A stretch of DNA of 39,539 nt from Telmatospirillum siberiense (GTDB taxonomy: Bacteria; Pseudomonadota; Alphaproteobacteria; Rhodospirillales; Magnetospirillaceae). Position 1 is the first letter of the stretch; the number at the start of each line of letters is the position of its first letter. The position numbers and the translations under genes are program-made. The stretch lies in the NCBI RefSeq assembly GCF_002845745.1, contig NZ_PIUM01000045.1, positions 1-39,539 of the forward strand. Reading direction: 5' to 3'. Of this stretch, positions 1-7,160 are shown piece after piece. Under the pieces are notes generated by a model. It saw nothing but the letters and a program-made list of their open reading frames with translations, did no database searches and was not told the DNA's origin.

Positions 1-95
1 CGCCGTCAAATACCCGAGGTGGGAGCCGTATGCGGGAAAGCCGCACGTACGGATCTGTGCGGGGGGCGCTCAGCAATGAGCGTCCCTACCGCGAT
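1..95 (+). mobile_element. 3' end of a group II intron (domains V and VI)
   Basis: Positions 23-55 match bacterial group II intron domain V: a 5' arm GAGCCGTATGCGG, a GAAA-type loop, and a 3' arm containing the ACGTACGG block. The pairing opposite the catalytic AGC is G25 with A53, where a G-U wobble is usual, so it may be a variant or slightly degenerate. Positions 58-92 fold as a domain VI-like hairpin (GGGGCGCTC against GAGCGTCCC) followed by the typical CTACC with a candidate branch-point A. The 3' splice site is placed near position 95 (ending AT), which is an estimate. The reverse transcriptase/maturase gene and the 5' domains would lie left of the window. The intron sits just upstream of cbiD, in the same orientation. 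Confidence 0.75.
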
Positions 96-122
96 CCCCG
101 AAGCTTTAGCGAAGGAAGCCCA

Positions 123-198
123 GGCGGACGGATGTCCGCCGCCCGGCGCGTGAGGGGCTAAGAATTTAAAACGGGGCAAGCGGGGAACCCGCTTGCCC
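123..198 (+). promoter_or_regulatory. Two consecutive stem-loops in the cbiD leader
   Basis: Positions 123-140 form a 7-bp stem (GGCGGAC/GTCCGCC) with a GGAT loop. Positions 174-198 form a perfect 11-bp stem (GGGCAAGCGGG/CCCGCTTGCCC) with a GAA loop. Neither is followed by a T run, so a rho-independent terminator is not clear. The second hairpin ends 49 bases before the chosen cbiD start and could affect translation or transcript stability. No cobalamin riboswitch core was found here. Confidence 0.4.
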
Positions 199-247
199 TG
201 GCCGAAGGATGGCGCCACCTGCCGGCAAATGGGTTAAACTGAAACCC

Positions 248-1309
248 ATGGACAAGCCTTTACGCAAGGGATGGACGACCGGCGCCTGCGCCGCCGCCGC
301 CGCCAAGGCGGCGTGGACGGCGCTGGCGACGGGCGATTTTCCCGATCCGGTCGACATCGTCCTGCCGCGCGGCGAGACGCCATCTTTTCCGCTGGCCCGC
401 CATGACCGGGGCGAGGGCTGGGCCAGGGCGGCGGTGGTCAAGGATGCGGGGGACGACCCCGACGTCACCCATGGCGCCATTATCGAGGTCACGGTGGCGC
501 GGGGGAACCCCGGAAGTGGTCTGGTGTTCCGCGCCGGGGAAGGCGTCGGCACGGTGACGCTGCCCGGTTTGCCGCTGAGCGTCGGCGAGGCGGCGATCAA
601 TCCGGGTCCGCGCGCGCAGATCGAGGCGAACCTGCGCGCGGTCTCGGGCGGGGGACCTCTCGACCTGACGATAACCGTCGCCATTCCGGGCGGCGAGCTT
701 CTGGCCGCCGGGACGATGAACGGCCGGCTGGGAATCCTCGGTGGTCTTTCCATCCTGGGCACCACCGGCGTGGTCATCCCCTATAGCTGCGCCGCCTGGA
801 TCAACGCCATTCATCGCGGCGTCGACGTGGCCCGGGCCACCGGTCTTTCCCACGTCGCCGGCTGTACCGGCAAAACCTCGGAGGCGGAGGTCCGCCGGCT
901 GCATGGCCTGGACGAGCGGGCGATGATCGACATGGGCGGTTTCGTCGGCGCCCTGCTCAAATATCTGCGCGGCCATCCCTTGCCGCGCCTCACCCTGGGC
1001 GGCGGTTTCGCCAAGATGGCCAAACTGGCGGCGGGCGCATCGGATCTGCATTCCAAGGCGACACCGGTCGATCCGGCCTGGCTGATCGGTTTGGCGGCCG
1101 AACTGGGCGCCGAAGGGGATCTTCTGGCAAGGCTGGAGCGGGAGAGCTCGGCGGCCCGCATCCTGGAACTGGCCGGAAACGAGCTTCCCCTGGCGGCCAC
1201 CGTGGCGGCCAGGGCCCGGGAATCGGCGCTGGCCGTCCTGGCCGGGGACGTCGCCGTCGATGTCGCCGTGTTCGACCGGTCCGGCAGGTTGATCGGCCAT
1301 GCCGGGTAA
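248..1309 (+). CDS. cbiD: Cobalt-precorrin-5B (C1)-methyltransferase CbiD
   Basis: CbiD methylates C-1 of the corrin ring in the early-cobalt (anaerobic) branch of cobalamin synthesis, replacing CobF of the aerobic branch. The 353-residue product starts with the family signature LRKGWTTGACAAAAAKAAW and continues through the glycine-rich GTMNGRLGILGG block and TGKTSEAEVRRLHGL, so the protein is full length. I chose the ATG at 248 because the CbiD signature begins a few residues later. An in-frame ATG at 209 would add 13 residues without family support, though it has a weak GAAGG just before it. The next gene, cobK, begins 11 bases before this stop, indicating a two-gene translationally coupled unit. 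A group II intron end and two hairpins lie upstream. Confidence 0.93.
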   Translation: MDKPLRKGWTTGACAAAAAKAAWTALATGDFPDPVDIVLPRGETPSFPLARHDRGEGWARAAVVKDAGDDPDVTHGAIIEVTVARGNPGSGLVFRAGEGVGTVTLPGLPLSVGEAAINPGPRAQIEANLRAVSGGGPLDLTITVAIPGGELLAAGTMNGRLGILGGLSILGTTGVVIPYSCAAWINAIHRGVDVARATGLSHVAGCTGKTSEAEVRRLHGLDERAMIDMGGFVGALLKYLRGHPLPRLTLGGGFAKMAKLAAGASDLHSKATPVDPAWLIGLAAELGAEGDLLARLERESSAARILELAGNELPLAATVAARARESALAVLAGDVAVDVAVFDRSGRLIGHAG

Positions 1310-1973
1310 GGTGCTGATCCTCGGCGGCACGGGCGAGGCCGTCCTTGAGGCGCGCCGTCTCGCCGCCGCCGGCGTTCCGGTGGTCACCTCGCTGGCCGGC
1401 CGGCTGGCCACGCAGCCCGATCTGCCCGGCGTCGTGCGCATCGGCGGCTTCGGCGGCGCCCGGGGGCTGGCCGATTTCCTGGCGGCCGAGGGCATTGTCC
1501 GGGTGATCGACGCGACCCATCCCTTCGCCGCCGCCATCTCGCGTCATGCCCGCGCCGCCTGCGCCGCTCTCGGCCTGCCGCTGGAGCGGATCGAACGGCC
1601 TGTCTGGCCGAAACGTCCGGGCGATCACTGGCATTGGGCGGACGATCCGGCGATGGCGGCGCGCATGGCGCCGAGGCTGGGCCGACGAATTCTCCTGACG
1701 ACGGGCGCCGGTTCTCTGGCGGTCTTCGCCAGATGGGGCGGGCCGCTCTATGTGGTCCGCCTGATCGAGGATCCCGGACGACTGCCGTTTCACGACTATC
1801 GGATCGTCCTGGGGCGCGGGCCTTTTTCACTGGCCGCCGAAATGGCCCTGATGGCCGATTTCGCCATCGATCTGCTGGTCACCAAGGCCAGCGGCGGCGC
1901 GGCCACCGAAGCGAAGATCGCGGCCGCGCGCCGGCTCGGGGTGCCGGTGCTGCTGGTCCGCCGGCCGGCTTAG
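1299..1973 (+). CDS. cobK: Precorrin-6A reductase (CobK/CbiJ)
   Basis: This enzyme reduces the macrocycle of (cobalt-)precorrin-6A with NADPH. The 224-residue product opens with a Rossmann-like VLILGGTGEA motif near residues 5-14. It carries the family segment VIDATHPFAAAISRHA around residues 69-84 and ends with the conserved LLVTKASGGAATEAKIAAA stretch. Length is slightly below the common 240-260 residues, but both conserved ends are present. It overlaps the end of cbiD by 11 bases, so the two are probably co-translated. The gene is known in both aerobic and anaerobic pathways and does not by itself distinguish them. Confidence 0.92.
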   Translation: MPGKVLILGGTGEAVLEARRLAAAGVPVVTSLAGRLATQPDLPGVVRIGGFGGARGLADFLAAEGIVRVIDATHPFAAAISRHARAACAALGLPLERIERPVWPKRPGDHWHWADDPAMAARMAPRLGRRILLTTGAGSLAVFARWGGPLYVVRLIEDPGRLPFHDYRIVLGRGPFSLAAEMALMADFAIDLLVTKASGGAATEAKIAAARRLGVPVLLVRRPA

Positions 1974-2058
1974 AATCTCCGCGCGGGGCTTGCATCTCTC
2001 GACATGCATGAGGCAAGATGTAAGGAAGTAAGCGCATAAGAGTGTAAGGGGTGATGCG

Positions 2059-2313
2059 ATGTCGAACGCCATGCAAGAGGCCACAGTCACCAGTAAGGGC
2101 CAGGTGACCATTCCTGTCGAAATGCGACGCGCGTTGGGTATTGCGGACGGCGGACCAGTGGTGTTTACGCTTGGCGACGGTATGCTGACGCTTCGCTCGG
2201 CGCGTAAGCCGTCGCTTGGCGAACTGCTCGCCGGGTTTGATCCTGCGAAACACCGGCACACGCCGGAGGAACGGGTTTGGGATGACGCGCCGCGGGGCAA
2301 GGAAGCGCTGTGA
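2059..2313 (+). CDS. AbrB/MazE-type antitoxin
   Basis: The 84-residue protein has an N-terminal SpoVT/AbrB swapped-hairpin domain: ATVTSKGQVTIPVEMRRALGI is the typical signature. It is followed by a tail (LGELLAGFDPAKHRHTPEE) that in such antitoxins wraps around the toxin. The ATG at 2059 is preceded by AAGGGG at suitable spacing; an in-frame ATG six codons later is possible. The stop overlaps the GTG of the following toxin gene, the usual layout for a MazEF pair. The AbrB domain probably binds its own promoter, and the upstream 2020-2058 stretch contains repeated GTAAGG motifs that could be part of an operator. The pair sits between converging cobalamin genes and is unrelated to that pathway. 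Confidence 0.85.
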   Translation: MSNAMQEATVTSKGQVTIPVEMRRALGIADGGPVVFTLGDGMLTLRSARKPSLGELLAGFDPAKHRHTPEERVWDDAPRGKEAL

Positions 2314-2654
2314 GCTACGATCCCGAGGCCGGCGACGTGGTGTGGCTGGATTTCACCCCACATGCTGGGCATGAAACCGCTGGGCGCCATCCCGCAATCA
2401 TCTTGACTCCTCGCGCCTATCAGGTCGCGACGGGGCTTGCGCTGGTGGTTCCGGTGACTACCAAGGCCAAGGGCGGTTCTTTCGAGGTGCCGATCCGAGG
2501 GGCCAAACGGATCAAAGGTGTCGCGCTCGCCAATGAATTGAGGACGATCGATTACGCCGCCCGGCAAGCCGAAAAGTTCGATGTCTGTCCGGCTGAAGCG
2601 CTGGCAAGAATTCGCGATATCGGCGAAGCGTTGCTGCGGCCGGAATCGGCATAG
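2310..2654 (+). CDS. MazF/PemK-type endoribonuclease toxin
   Basis: The 114-residue product begins YDPEAGDVVWLDFTPHAGHETAGRHPAIIL, the N-terminal pattern of the PemK/MazF fold (GDVVW, then GRHPAIIL). It continues with VVPVTTKAKG and ALANELRTID, matching the core strands around the active site of mRNA-cleaving toxins. The start is GTG at 2310 and overlaps the antitoxin TGA by four bases, so translation is coupled to the antitoxin. Family members cut mRNA at short specific motifs; the motif cannot be read from the sequence. The gene converges on cobM with only about 45 bases between the stops. Confidence 0.87.
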   Translation: MSYDPEAGDVVWLDFTPHAGHETAGRHPAIILTPRAYQVATGLALVVPVTTKAKGGSFEVPIRGAKRIKGVALANELRTIDYAARQAEKFDVCPAEALARIRDIGEALLRPESA

Positions 2655-2699
2655 ATCGTGGCCGTTGTCGGCGAGCCCATGCCCGCTGGCGGATGAACC

Positions 2700-3461
2700 C
2701 TATTTCGTCCCCTCCCGCAGCACATGGCTGTGGTCGGCGGCGTAGAGGCGGCTGTCGGGGAAGTCGGTCTCGGCGAAGACGCGGCCGACCAGGATCAGCG
2801 CGGTGCGGGTGAAGCCCGCCTCTTTGACCTTGTCGCGGATGTCGGCCAGGGTGCCGCGCAGGATCGCCTGATCCGGCCAGCTCACCCGATAGGCGACCAC
2901 CACCGGACAGTCGGCGCCGTAACGGGGGGTGAGGGCGCGGATCACCTGGGCCAGGTTGGTGACCGACAGATGCACGCACAAGGTGGCGCCGCTGGCGGCC
3001 AGGGCTTCCAGTTCCTCGCCCGCCGGCATCGGCGAGGAGCGGGTGGCGGTGCGGGTCAGGACCACCGTCTGGCTGACTTCCGGCAGGGTCAATTCGCAGG
3101 AGAGCGCGGCGGCGGCGGCGGCGAAGGCCGGCACGCCCGGCGTGACGTCGTAGGGAATGCCCAGCGCGTCCAGCCTGCGCATCTGTTCGGCGGTGGCGCC
3201 GTAGATCGACGGGTCGCCGGAATGCACGCGGGCGACATCCTGGCCGGCGGCGTGGGCGCGGGAGATCTCCTCGATGATCTGATCGAGGTGCAGGGGGGCG
3301 GTGTCGACCACCCGGGCGCCGGGGGGCGCTTCGGCGACCACCGCTTCCGGCACCAGGGAGCCGGCGTAGAGGACGACGGGACAGCGGCGGATCAGAGCGA
3401 GTCCGCGCACGGTAATCAGATCGGGGGCGCCGGGCCCGGCGCCGATGAAATGAACGGTCAT
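2700..3461 (-). CDS. cobM: Precorrin-4 C11-methyltransferase (CobM/CbiF)
   Basis: This SAM-dependent tetrapyrrole methylase methylates C-11 of (cobalt-)precorrin-4. The 253-residue product has the N-terminal glycine-rich motif [18 protein letters not shown], the [16 protein letters not shown] motif near residues 85-100, and [17 protein letters not shown], all typical of CobM/CbiF. I start at the ATG at 3461. It overlaps the upstream cbiG-cobJ stop by four bases (ATGA), and extending further gives no family similarity. It is the last gene of the leftward operon cbiX-cobH-cobL-cobI-cobJ-cobM. Confidence 0.94.
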   Translation of the reverse strand: MTVHFIGAGPGAPDLITVRGLALIRRCPVVLYAGSLVPEAVVAEAPPGARVVDTAPLHLDQIIEEISRAHAAGQDVARVHSGDPSIYGATAEQMRRLDALGIPYDVTPGVPAFAAAAAALSCELTLPEVSQTVVLTRTATRSSPMPAGEELEALAASGATLCVHLSVTNLAQVIRALTPRYGADCPVVVAYRVSWPDQAILRGTLADIRDKVKEAGFTRTALILVGRVFAETDFPDSRLYAADHSHVLREGTK

Positions 3462-5260
3462 TGGTCTTCCCACTTCTTTGCATAGCCGCGGGGCGTATAG
3501 ACCCACAGGCGTTCACCGCGCCGGACGGCCCGGCTTTCGCTGTTTCCGACCAGCACCAGGCTCAGCATGTCCACCGCCTCGGCATCGAGGTCGGCCAGGC
3601 GGAGCACCGAGATCGTCTCGCCGGGACGGCCGAGGTTGCGGGCGATGATCACCGGCGTGTCGGCGGGCCGGTGTTTCAAAAGGATCTCCTTGGCGGCCGG
3701 AAGCTGGTCGCGGCGTCGGCGCGAGACGGGATTGTAGAAGGCGATGACGAAATCGCCTTCGGCCGCCGCCCTGACCCGGCGCTCGATGGCCTCCCACGGG
3801 GTCAGGAGATTGGACAGCGAGATGGTGCAGAAGTCGTGATTGATCGGCGCCCCGGCCCGTGCCGCCGCCGCCTGCAGGGCCGAGATGCCGGGAGCCACCG
3901 AGATGTCCAGGCGATTCCAGGCGGGCCTGTCCTCGCGATCCATCAGTTCGAAGGCCAAGGTGGCCAGGGCGTAGATGCCGGCGTCGCCCGAACAGACCAG
4001 GGCGACCGAGCGGCCCTCGGCGGCCAGATCGAGTGCCTGGCGGACGCGGGCCTCCTCGGCCCCCATGGCGCCGTCGTGGCGGATCTTGCCCGCCGTCGCC
4101 TCGCCCAGCAGGTCGAGATAGAGGCCGTAGCCGACCAGATCGGTCGCTTCGGCAATGGCCCGGCTGGCCTCGGGGGTCCGCCAAATGGCGTCGCCCGGTC
4201 CGATGCCGACGATGGCCAGGCGGCCCCGCGGGCGCCCGACCGTCGCCGGGTCGATGTTTCCGGCGGAGCGGGTCACCGCGCAGGTGGCGCGTGCCGATTT
4301 GGTCTTGACCGACACCAGTTTCCCCAGCGCTCCGGCGGCGGCCAGCGCCGCGCCCTCGGCGACGCCATGGCATCCCGTTTCGGCGAAAACCACCTCGGAC
4401 GGCTGGGTCAGGCGGGAGGCCTGGGCCTCGAGTTCGGCGGCGGTGAAGAAACGGGCCGGCACGTCCAGTTCCCGGGCCAGCGCCTGCACCGCCGGCTCGT
4501 CGGCCTTCAGATCCAGCGAGACGACGCAGGCGACGGAGTGCCGGGACAGGCCGGCCTCGGCCAGGCTGGCACGGACCAGATCCGACAGTTCGGCCGGATC
4601 GGTCCCGCGTTCGCACCCAACGCCCAGGGCCAGAACCGGCGGATGCAGAATCAGTTCCCCATCGCCTTCCACCGCGTGGTCGGTCACCCGGATGGCCTGC
4701 GTGCCCTCGGCGCCCAGGCCGGGTAGGGCGAGCCATCCGGCATCGCCGCATTCCACCTCCAGCCGGACGGGCTGGCCGGCCAGCAGGGCGGCGGCCACCG
4801 GCTTGGCGGCGGTGGGATTGGCCACTCGCCAACCCTCCGGCGGTTCGTCGAGCGCGATTCCCAGGCTGACGTCGCCGCCGGTGGTCAGGGCGGCCCGTCC
4901 GCCAAGAGCGGCGGCGACGGCGGTGGCCAGGCGGTTGGCGCCGTGATGTCCGCCCAGCAGGGGCACGGCCGAGGTTCCGTCCGGACTGACCGCGACGACC
5001 GGCGGCTCGGCCGCCTTGTCGGCCAGCAGCGGGGCCACGGCACGGATCAGGATGCCGGCGGCGCAGACGCCGATGACCGCAGTGCCTTGGCTGAACAGTG
5101 TTCGCACATGGCTCACGGTGTCGGTGAAGGAGAGGTCGCAATCGGCGACGCGTCCCGCCAGGCCGTGCAGACGGGCGCCCGGCAGGGCGGCGACGACGCG
5201 CCGTGCGGTTTCGGCGCCGCCGGTGGTGATGGCGACAACGGCGATATCCGTCAATTCCAC
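3458..5260 (-). CDS. cobJ: CbiG-CobJ fusion: cobalt-precorrin-5A hydrolase / precorrin-3B C17-methyltransferase
   Basis: Two consecutive enzymes are joined in one 600-residue protein. Residues 1-335 are CbiG, which opens the delta-lactone and releases acetaldehyde in the cobalt-early pathway. Seen here are the N-terminal [12 protein letters not shown] and [18 protein letters not shown] segments, [12 protein letters not shown], and the C-terminal CbiG domain from [13 protein letters not shown] (208 onward). Residues 347-600 are CobJ/CbiH, the ring-contracting C-17 methylase, with [23 protein letters not shown] (421-433) and [18 protein letters not shown]. The start is GTG at 5260, preceded by GAGAGG at good spacing. 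The open frame extends upstream to 5671, but that part is shadow coding inside cobI. The gene overlaps cobI by 10 bases and cobM by 4. Confidence 0.93.
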   Translation of the reverse strand: MELTDIAVVAITTGGAETARRVVAALPGARLHGLAGRVADCDLSFTDTVSHVRTLFSQGTAVIGVCAAGILIRAVAPLLADKAAEPPVVAVSPDGTSAVPLLGGHHGANRLATAVAAALGGRAALTTGGDVSLGIALDEPPEGWRVANPTAAKPVAAALLAGQPVRLEVECGDAGWLALPGLGAEGTQAIRVTDHAVEGDGELILHPPVLALGVGCERGTDPAELSDLVRASLAEAGLSRHSVACVVSLDLKADEPAVQALARELDVPARFFTAAELEAQASRLTQPSEVVFAETGCHGVAEGAALAAAGALGKLVSVKTKSARATCAVTRSAGNIDPATVGRPRGRLAIVGIGPGDAIWRTPEASRAIAEATDLVGYGLYLDLLGEATAGKIRHDGAMGAEEARVRQALDLAAEGRSVALVCSGDAGIYALATLAFELMDREDRPAWNRLDISVAPGISALQAAAARAGAPINHDFCTISLSNLLTPWEAIERRVRAAAEGDFVIAFYNPVSRRRRDQLPAAKEILLKHRPADTPVIIARNLGRPGETISVLRLADLDAEAVDMLSLVLVGNSESRAVRRGERLWVYTPRGYAKKWEDQ

Positions 5261-5955
5261 GCTTTTCCTCTCCGATGAACCAGGATCATGGCGAAATAGG
5301 GGGGGGCCGGGTCGCGGACGGCTTCCGCCAGGGGGCGGATCCGTTGAGCGGGCAACCCGGCCCGTTCGATGTAAAGGGCCTGTTGGTCCAGGCCGAGCCG
5401 TTGGAGGACGCGCCAGACCTTCGGCAGATGCCGGCCCAGCTTCATGATGGCGGCGGCCTCGGCCCCCGCCAGAAGCCGTTCGATCTCCTCCTCGGGGCGC
5501 GGCGCCGGAATGACCACCAGGGCGTCGTCGCGCGCCGTCAGCGGGTGACCGAGCAGCGCCGCGCAGGCCATCATGGAGGAGACGCCGGGCACCACCTCGA
5601 CGGAAAAGCGTTCGTGCAGGCGGGCGAACAGATAGAGGAACGAGCCGAAGAACAAAGGGTCGCCCTCGCACAGCACGGCGACGTCGCGGCCGGCCTCCAG
5701 ATGCCGGGCAATGGCCGAAGCGCCGGCGTCATAGACGTCGTCCGCCCGTTTCGCCGGATCGAAGGACATGCGAAGCACGATCTCCTCGACGCCGGCGGGC
5801 AGATGGGCGGCGGCGATGGTTCGGGCCATGCTGTCGCCTTCCAGGGGCGCCGGATAGGCGACGACCCGCACCCGGCTCAGCAGGCGGACGGCCTTCAAGG
5901 TCAGAAGCTCCGGGTCGCCGGGGCCGACGCCGATGCCGAACAATGTTCCGTTCAT
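5251..5955 (-). CDS. cobI: Precorrin-2 C20-methyltransferase (CobI/CbiL)
   Basis: This SAM-dependent methylase acts on C-20 of (cobalt-)precorrin-2, the first committed corrin step. The 234-residue product shows LFGIGVGPGDPELLTLKAVR at the N terminus, VLCEGDPLFFGSFLYLF (GDPLFFGS is typical of CobI), VEVVPGVSSMMACAA, and a C-terminal MILVHRRG. I use the ATG at 5955, which overlaps the cobL stop in an ATGA; an in-frame TTG three codons earlier lies inside cobL. The 3' end overlaps the cbiG-cobJ start by 10 bases. Specificity for the cobalt-bound or metal-free substrate cannot be told from sequence here, but neighbouring CbiX, CbiD and CbiG favour the cobalt form. Confidence 0.94.
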   Translation of the reverse strand: MNGTLFGIGVGPGDPELLTLKAVRLLSRVRVVAYPAPLEGDSMARTIAAAHLPAGVEEIVLRMSFDPAKRADDVYDAGASAIARHLEAGRDVAVLCEGDPLFFGSFLYLFARLHERFSVEVVPGVSSMMACAALLGHPLTARDDALVVIPAPRPEEEIERLLAGAEAAAIMKLGRHLPKVWRVLQRLGLDQQALYIERAGLPAQRIRPLAEAVRDPAPPYFAMILVHRRGKAWN

Positions 5956-7160
5956 GGTTTGCAACCCGAATATTGAGTGACCGGCATGGCGGGGTGCCAG
6001 CTATGAAACCGACCGGTGCTTTCCAGGCGGGCGATGGAAAGGCGGGTCAGGCTGCCGCCGTTTCGCGCCTGCCAGGCCAGCAGCAGGGCCTCGCTTTCGG
6101 CGGTGACGGCGTTGGCGACCATCCGGCCGCCGGACGGCAGTGCCGCCCAGCAGGCGTCGAGAACGCCGGGCGCCGACAGGCCGCCGCCAACGAACAGGGC
6201 GTCCGGTCTGGTCGCGATTCCGGCCAGGACGTCCGGAGCCGATCCCTGGCGCAGATCGAGATGGGGGACGCCCAGCGCCAGGGCGTTCCCGCCAATCATC
6301 GCGCAGCGGTCCGCGTCTTTTTCGATGGCCGTGGCGGTGCCGCCGGCGCGGCACCATTCGATGGCGATCGAGCCGCAGCCGGCGCCGACGTCCCAGAGAT
6401 GGGCCCCCGGCCAGGGGGCCAGGGCGGCCAGGGTGGCGGCGCGGATTTCGCGCTTGGTCAGTTGGCCGTCGTGGTGGAAGGCGTCGTCGGGCAGGCCGGG
6501 AACGCAGGCGAGCGGCGGCCGGCCGGACCACCGTTCGGGAAGGCGCAGGGCGATGGTCGCGAGATCGGCGGTGCGCGGCTCGATCCAACTGCCGGCGGGG
6601 GAGGCGAGACGCCGCTCCAATGGGCCCCCTAAATGTTCGAAAACCTGGATTTCCGTTTCGCCCAGGCCGAGGTCGGCCAGACGGACGGCCAGCCGCGCCG
6701 CCGAGGCGCCGTCCTCGGCCAGGAGAAGCAACCGGGCGCCGGGATGAAGATGGCGCAGGACCGTCTCGAAGGCTCGGCCATGGATCGACAGACAGCAGGT
6801 TTCGTGAAGCGCCCAGCCCAGACGGGCGGCGGCCAGACTGAAGGCGCCGGGATGGGGAACGATCTCCATCTCTTCGGCGCCGAAGCGTCGGGCCAGGGTG
6901 GCGCCGACGCCGAACCACATGGGATCGCCGCTGGCCAGAACGCAGACCTTGCGGCCCCTGAACGCGGCGAGCCGGTCGAGGTTGTCGGCGAAGGGTGCCG
7001 TCCAGGCCAGCCGGTCGGCCGGTCCTTCCGGCACCAATGCCAGATGACGTTCCCCGCCGGCCAGCACTTCGGCGGTTTCGACGATCCGCCGGGCGATGGG
7101 CGACAACCCTTCCAGTCCGTCCTCGCCGATGCCGACGACGGAAAGCCAGCGTTTGCTCAT
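5952..7160 (-). CDS. cobL: Precorrin-6B C5,15-methyltransferase / C12-decarboxylase (CobL, CbiE-CbiT type)
   Basis: CobL is a bifunctional enzyme that methylates C-5 and C-15 and decarboxylates the C-12 acetate. In this 402-residue protein, residues 1-205 are the CbiE-like tetrapyrrole methylase (LSVVGIGEDGLEGLSPIARR, VLASGDPMWFGVGATLA, EIVPHPGAFSLAAARLGW). Residues 220-402 are the CbiT-like Rossmann methyltransferase with the SAM motif LWDVGAGCGSIAIEW at 255-269 and the linker HHDGQLTKREIRA before it. Length matches CobL. Start and stop both form ATGA overlaps with neighbours (cobH upstream, cobI downstream), so the operon is tightly coupled. Confidence 0.94.
   Translation of the reverse strand: MSKRWLSVVGIGEDGLEGLSPIARRIVETAEVLAGGERHLALVPEGPADRLAWTAPFADNLDRLAAFRGRKVCVLASGDPMWFGVGATLARRFGAEEMEIVPHPGAFSLAAARLGWALHETCCLSIHGRAFETVLRHLHPGARLLLLAEDGASAARLAVRLADLGLGETEIQVFEHLGGPLERRLASPAGSWIEPRTADLATIALRLPERWSGRPPLACVPGLPDDAFHHDGQLTKREIRAATLAALAPWPGAHLWDVGAGCGSIAIEWCRAGGTATAIEKDADRCAMIGGNALALGVPHLDLRQGSAPDVLAGIATRPDALFVGGGLSAPGVLDACWAALPSGGRMVANAVTAESEALLLAWQARNGGSLTRLSIARLESTGRFHSWHPAMPVTQYSGCKP

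Noticed and set aside
2724-3485. Long plus-strand open frames opposite cobM, cobJ, cobN and other cobalamin genes
   Set aside because: They are glycine-, arginine- and histidine-rich antisense products of GC-rich coding DNA, with no motifs or ribosome sites.
5261-5671. Upstream extension of the CbiG-CobJ frame
   Set aside because: It lies inside cobI, has no similarity, and a GTG with a good ribosome site sits at the CbiG N terminus.
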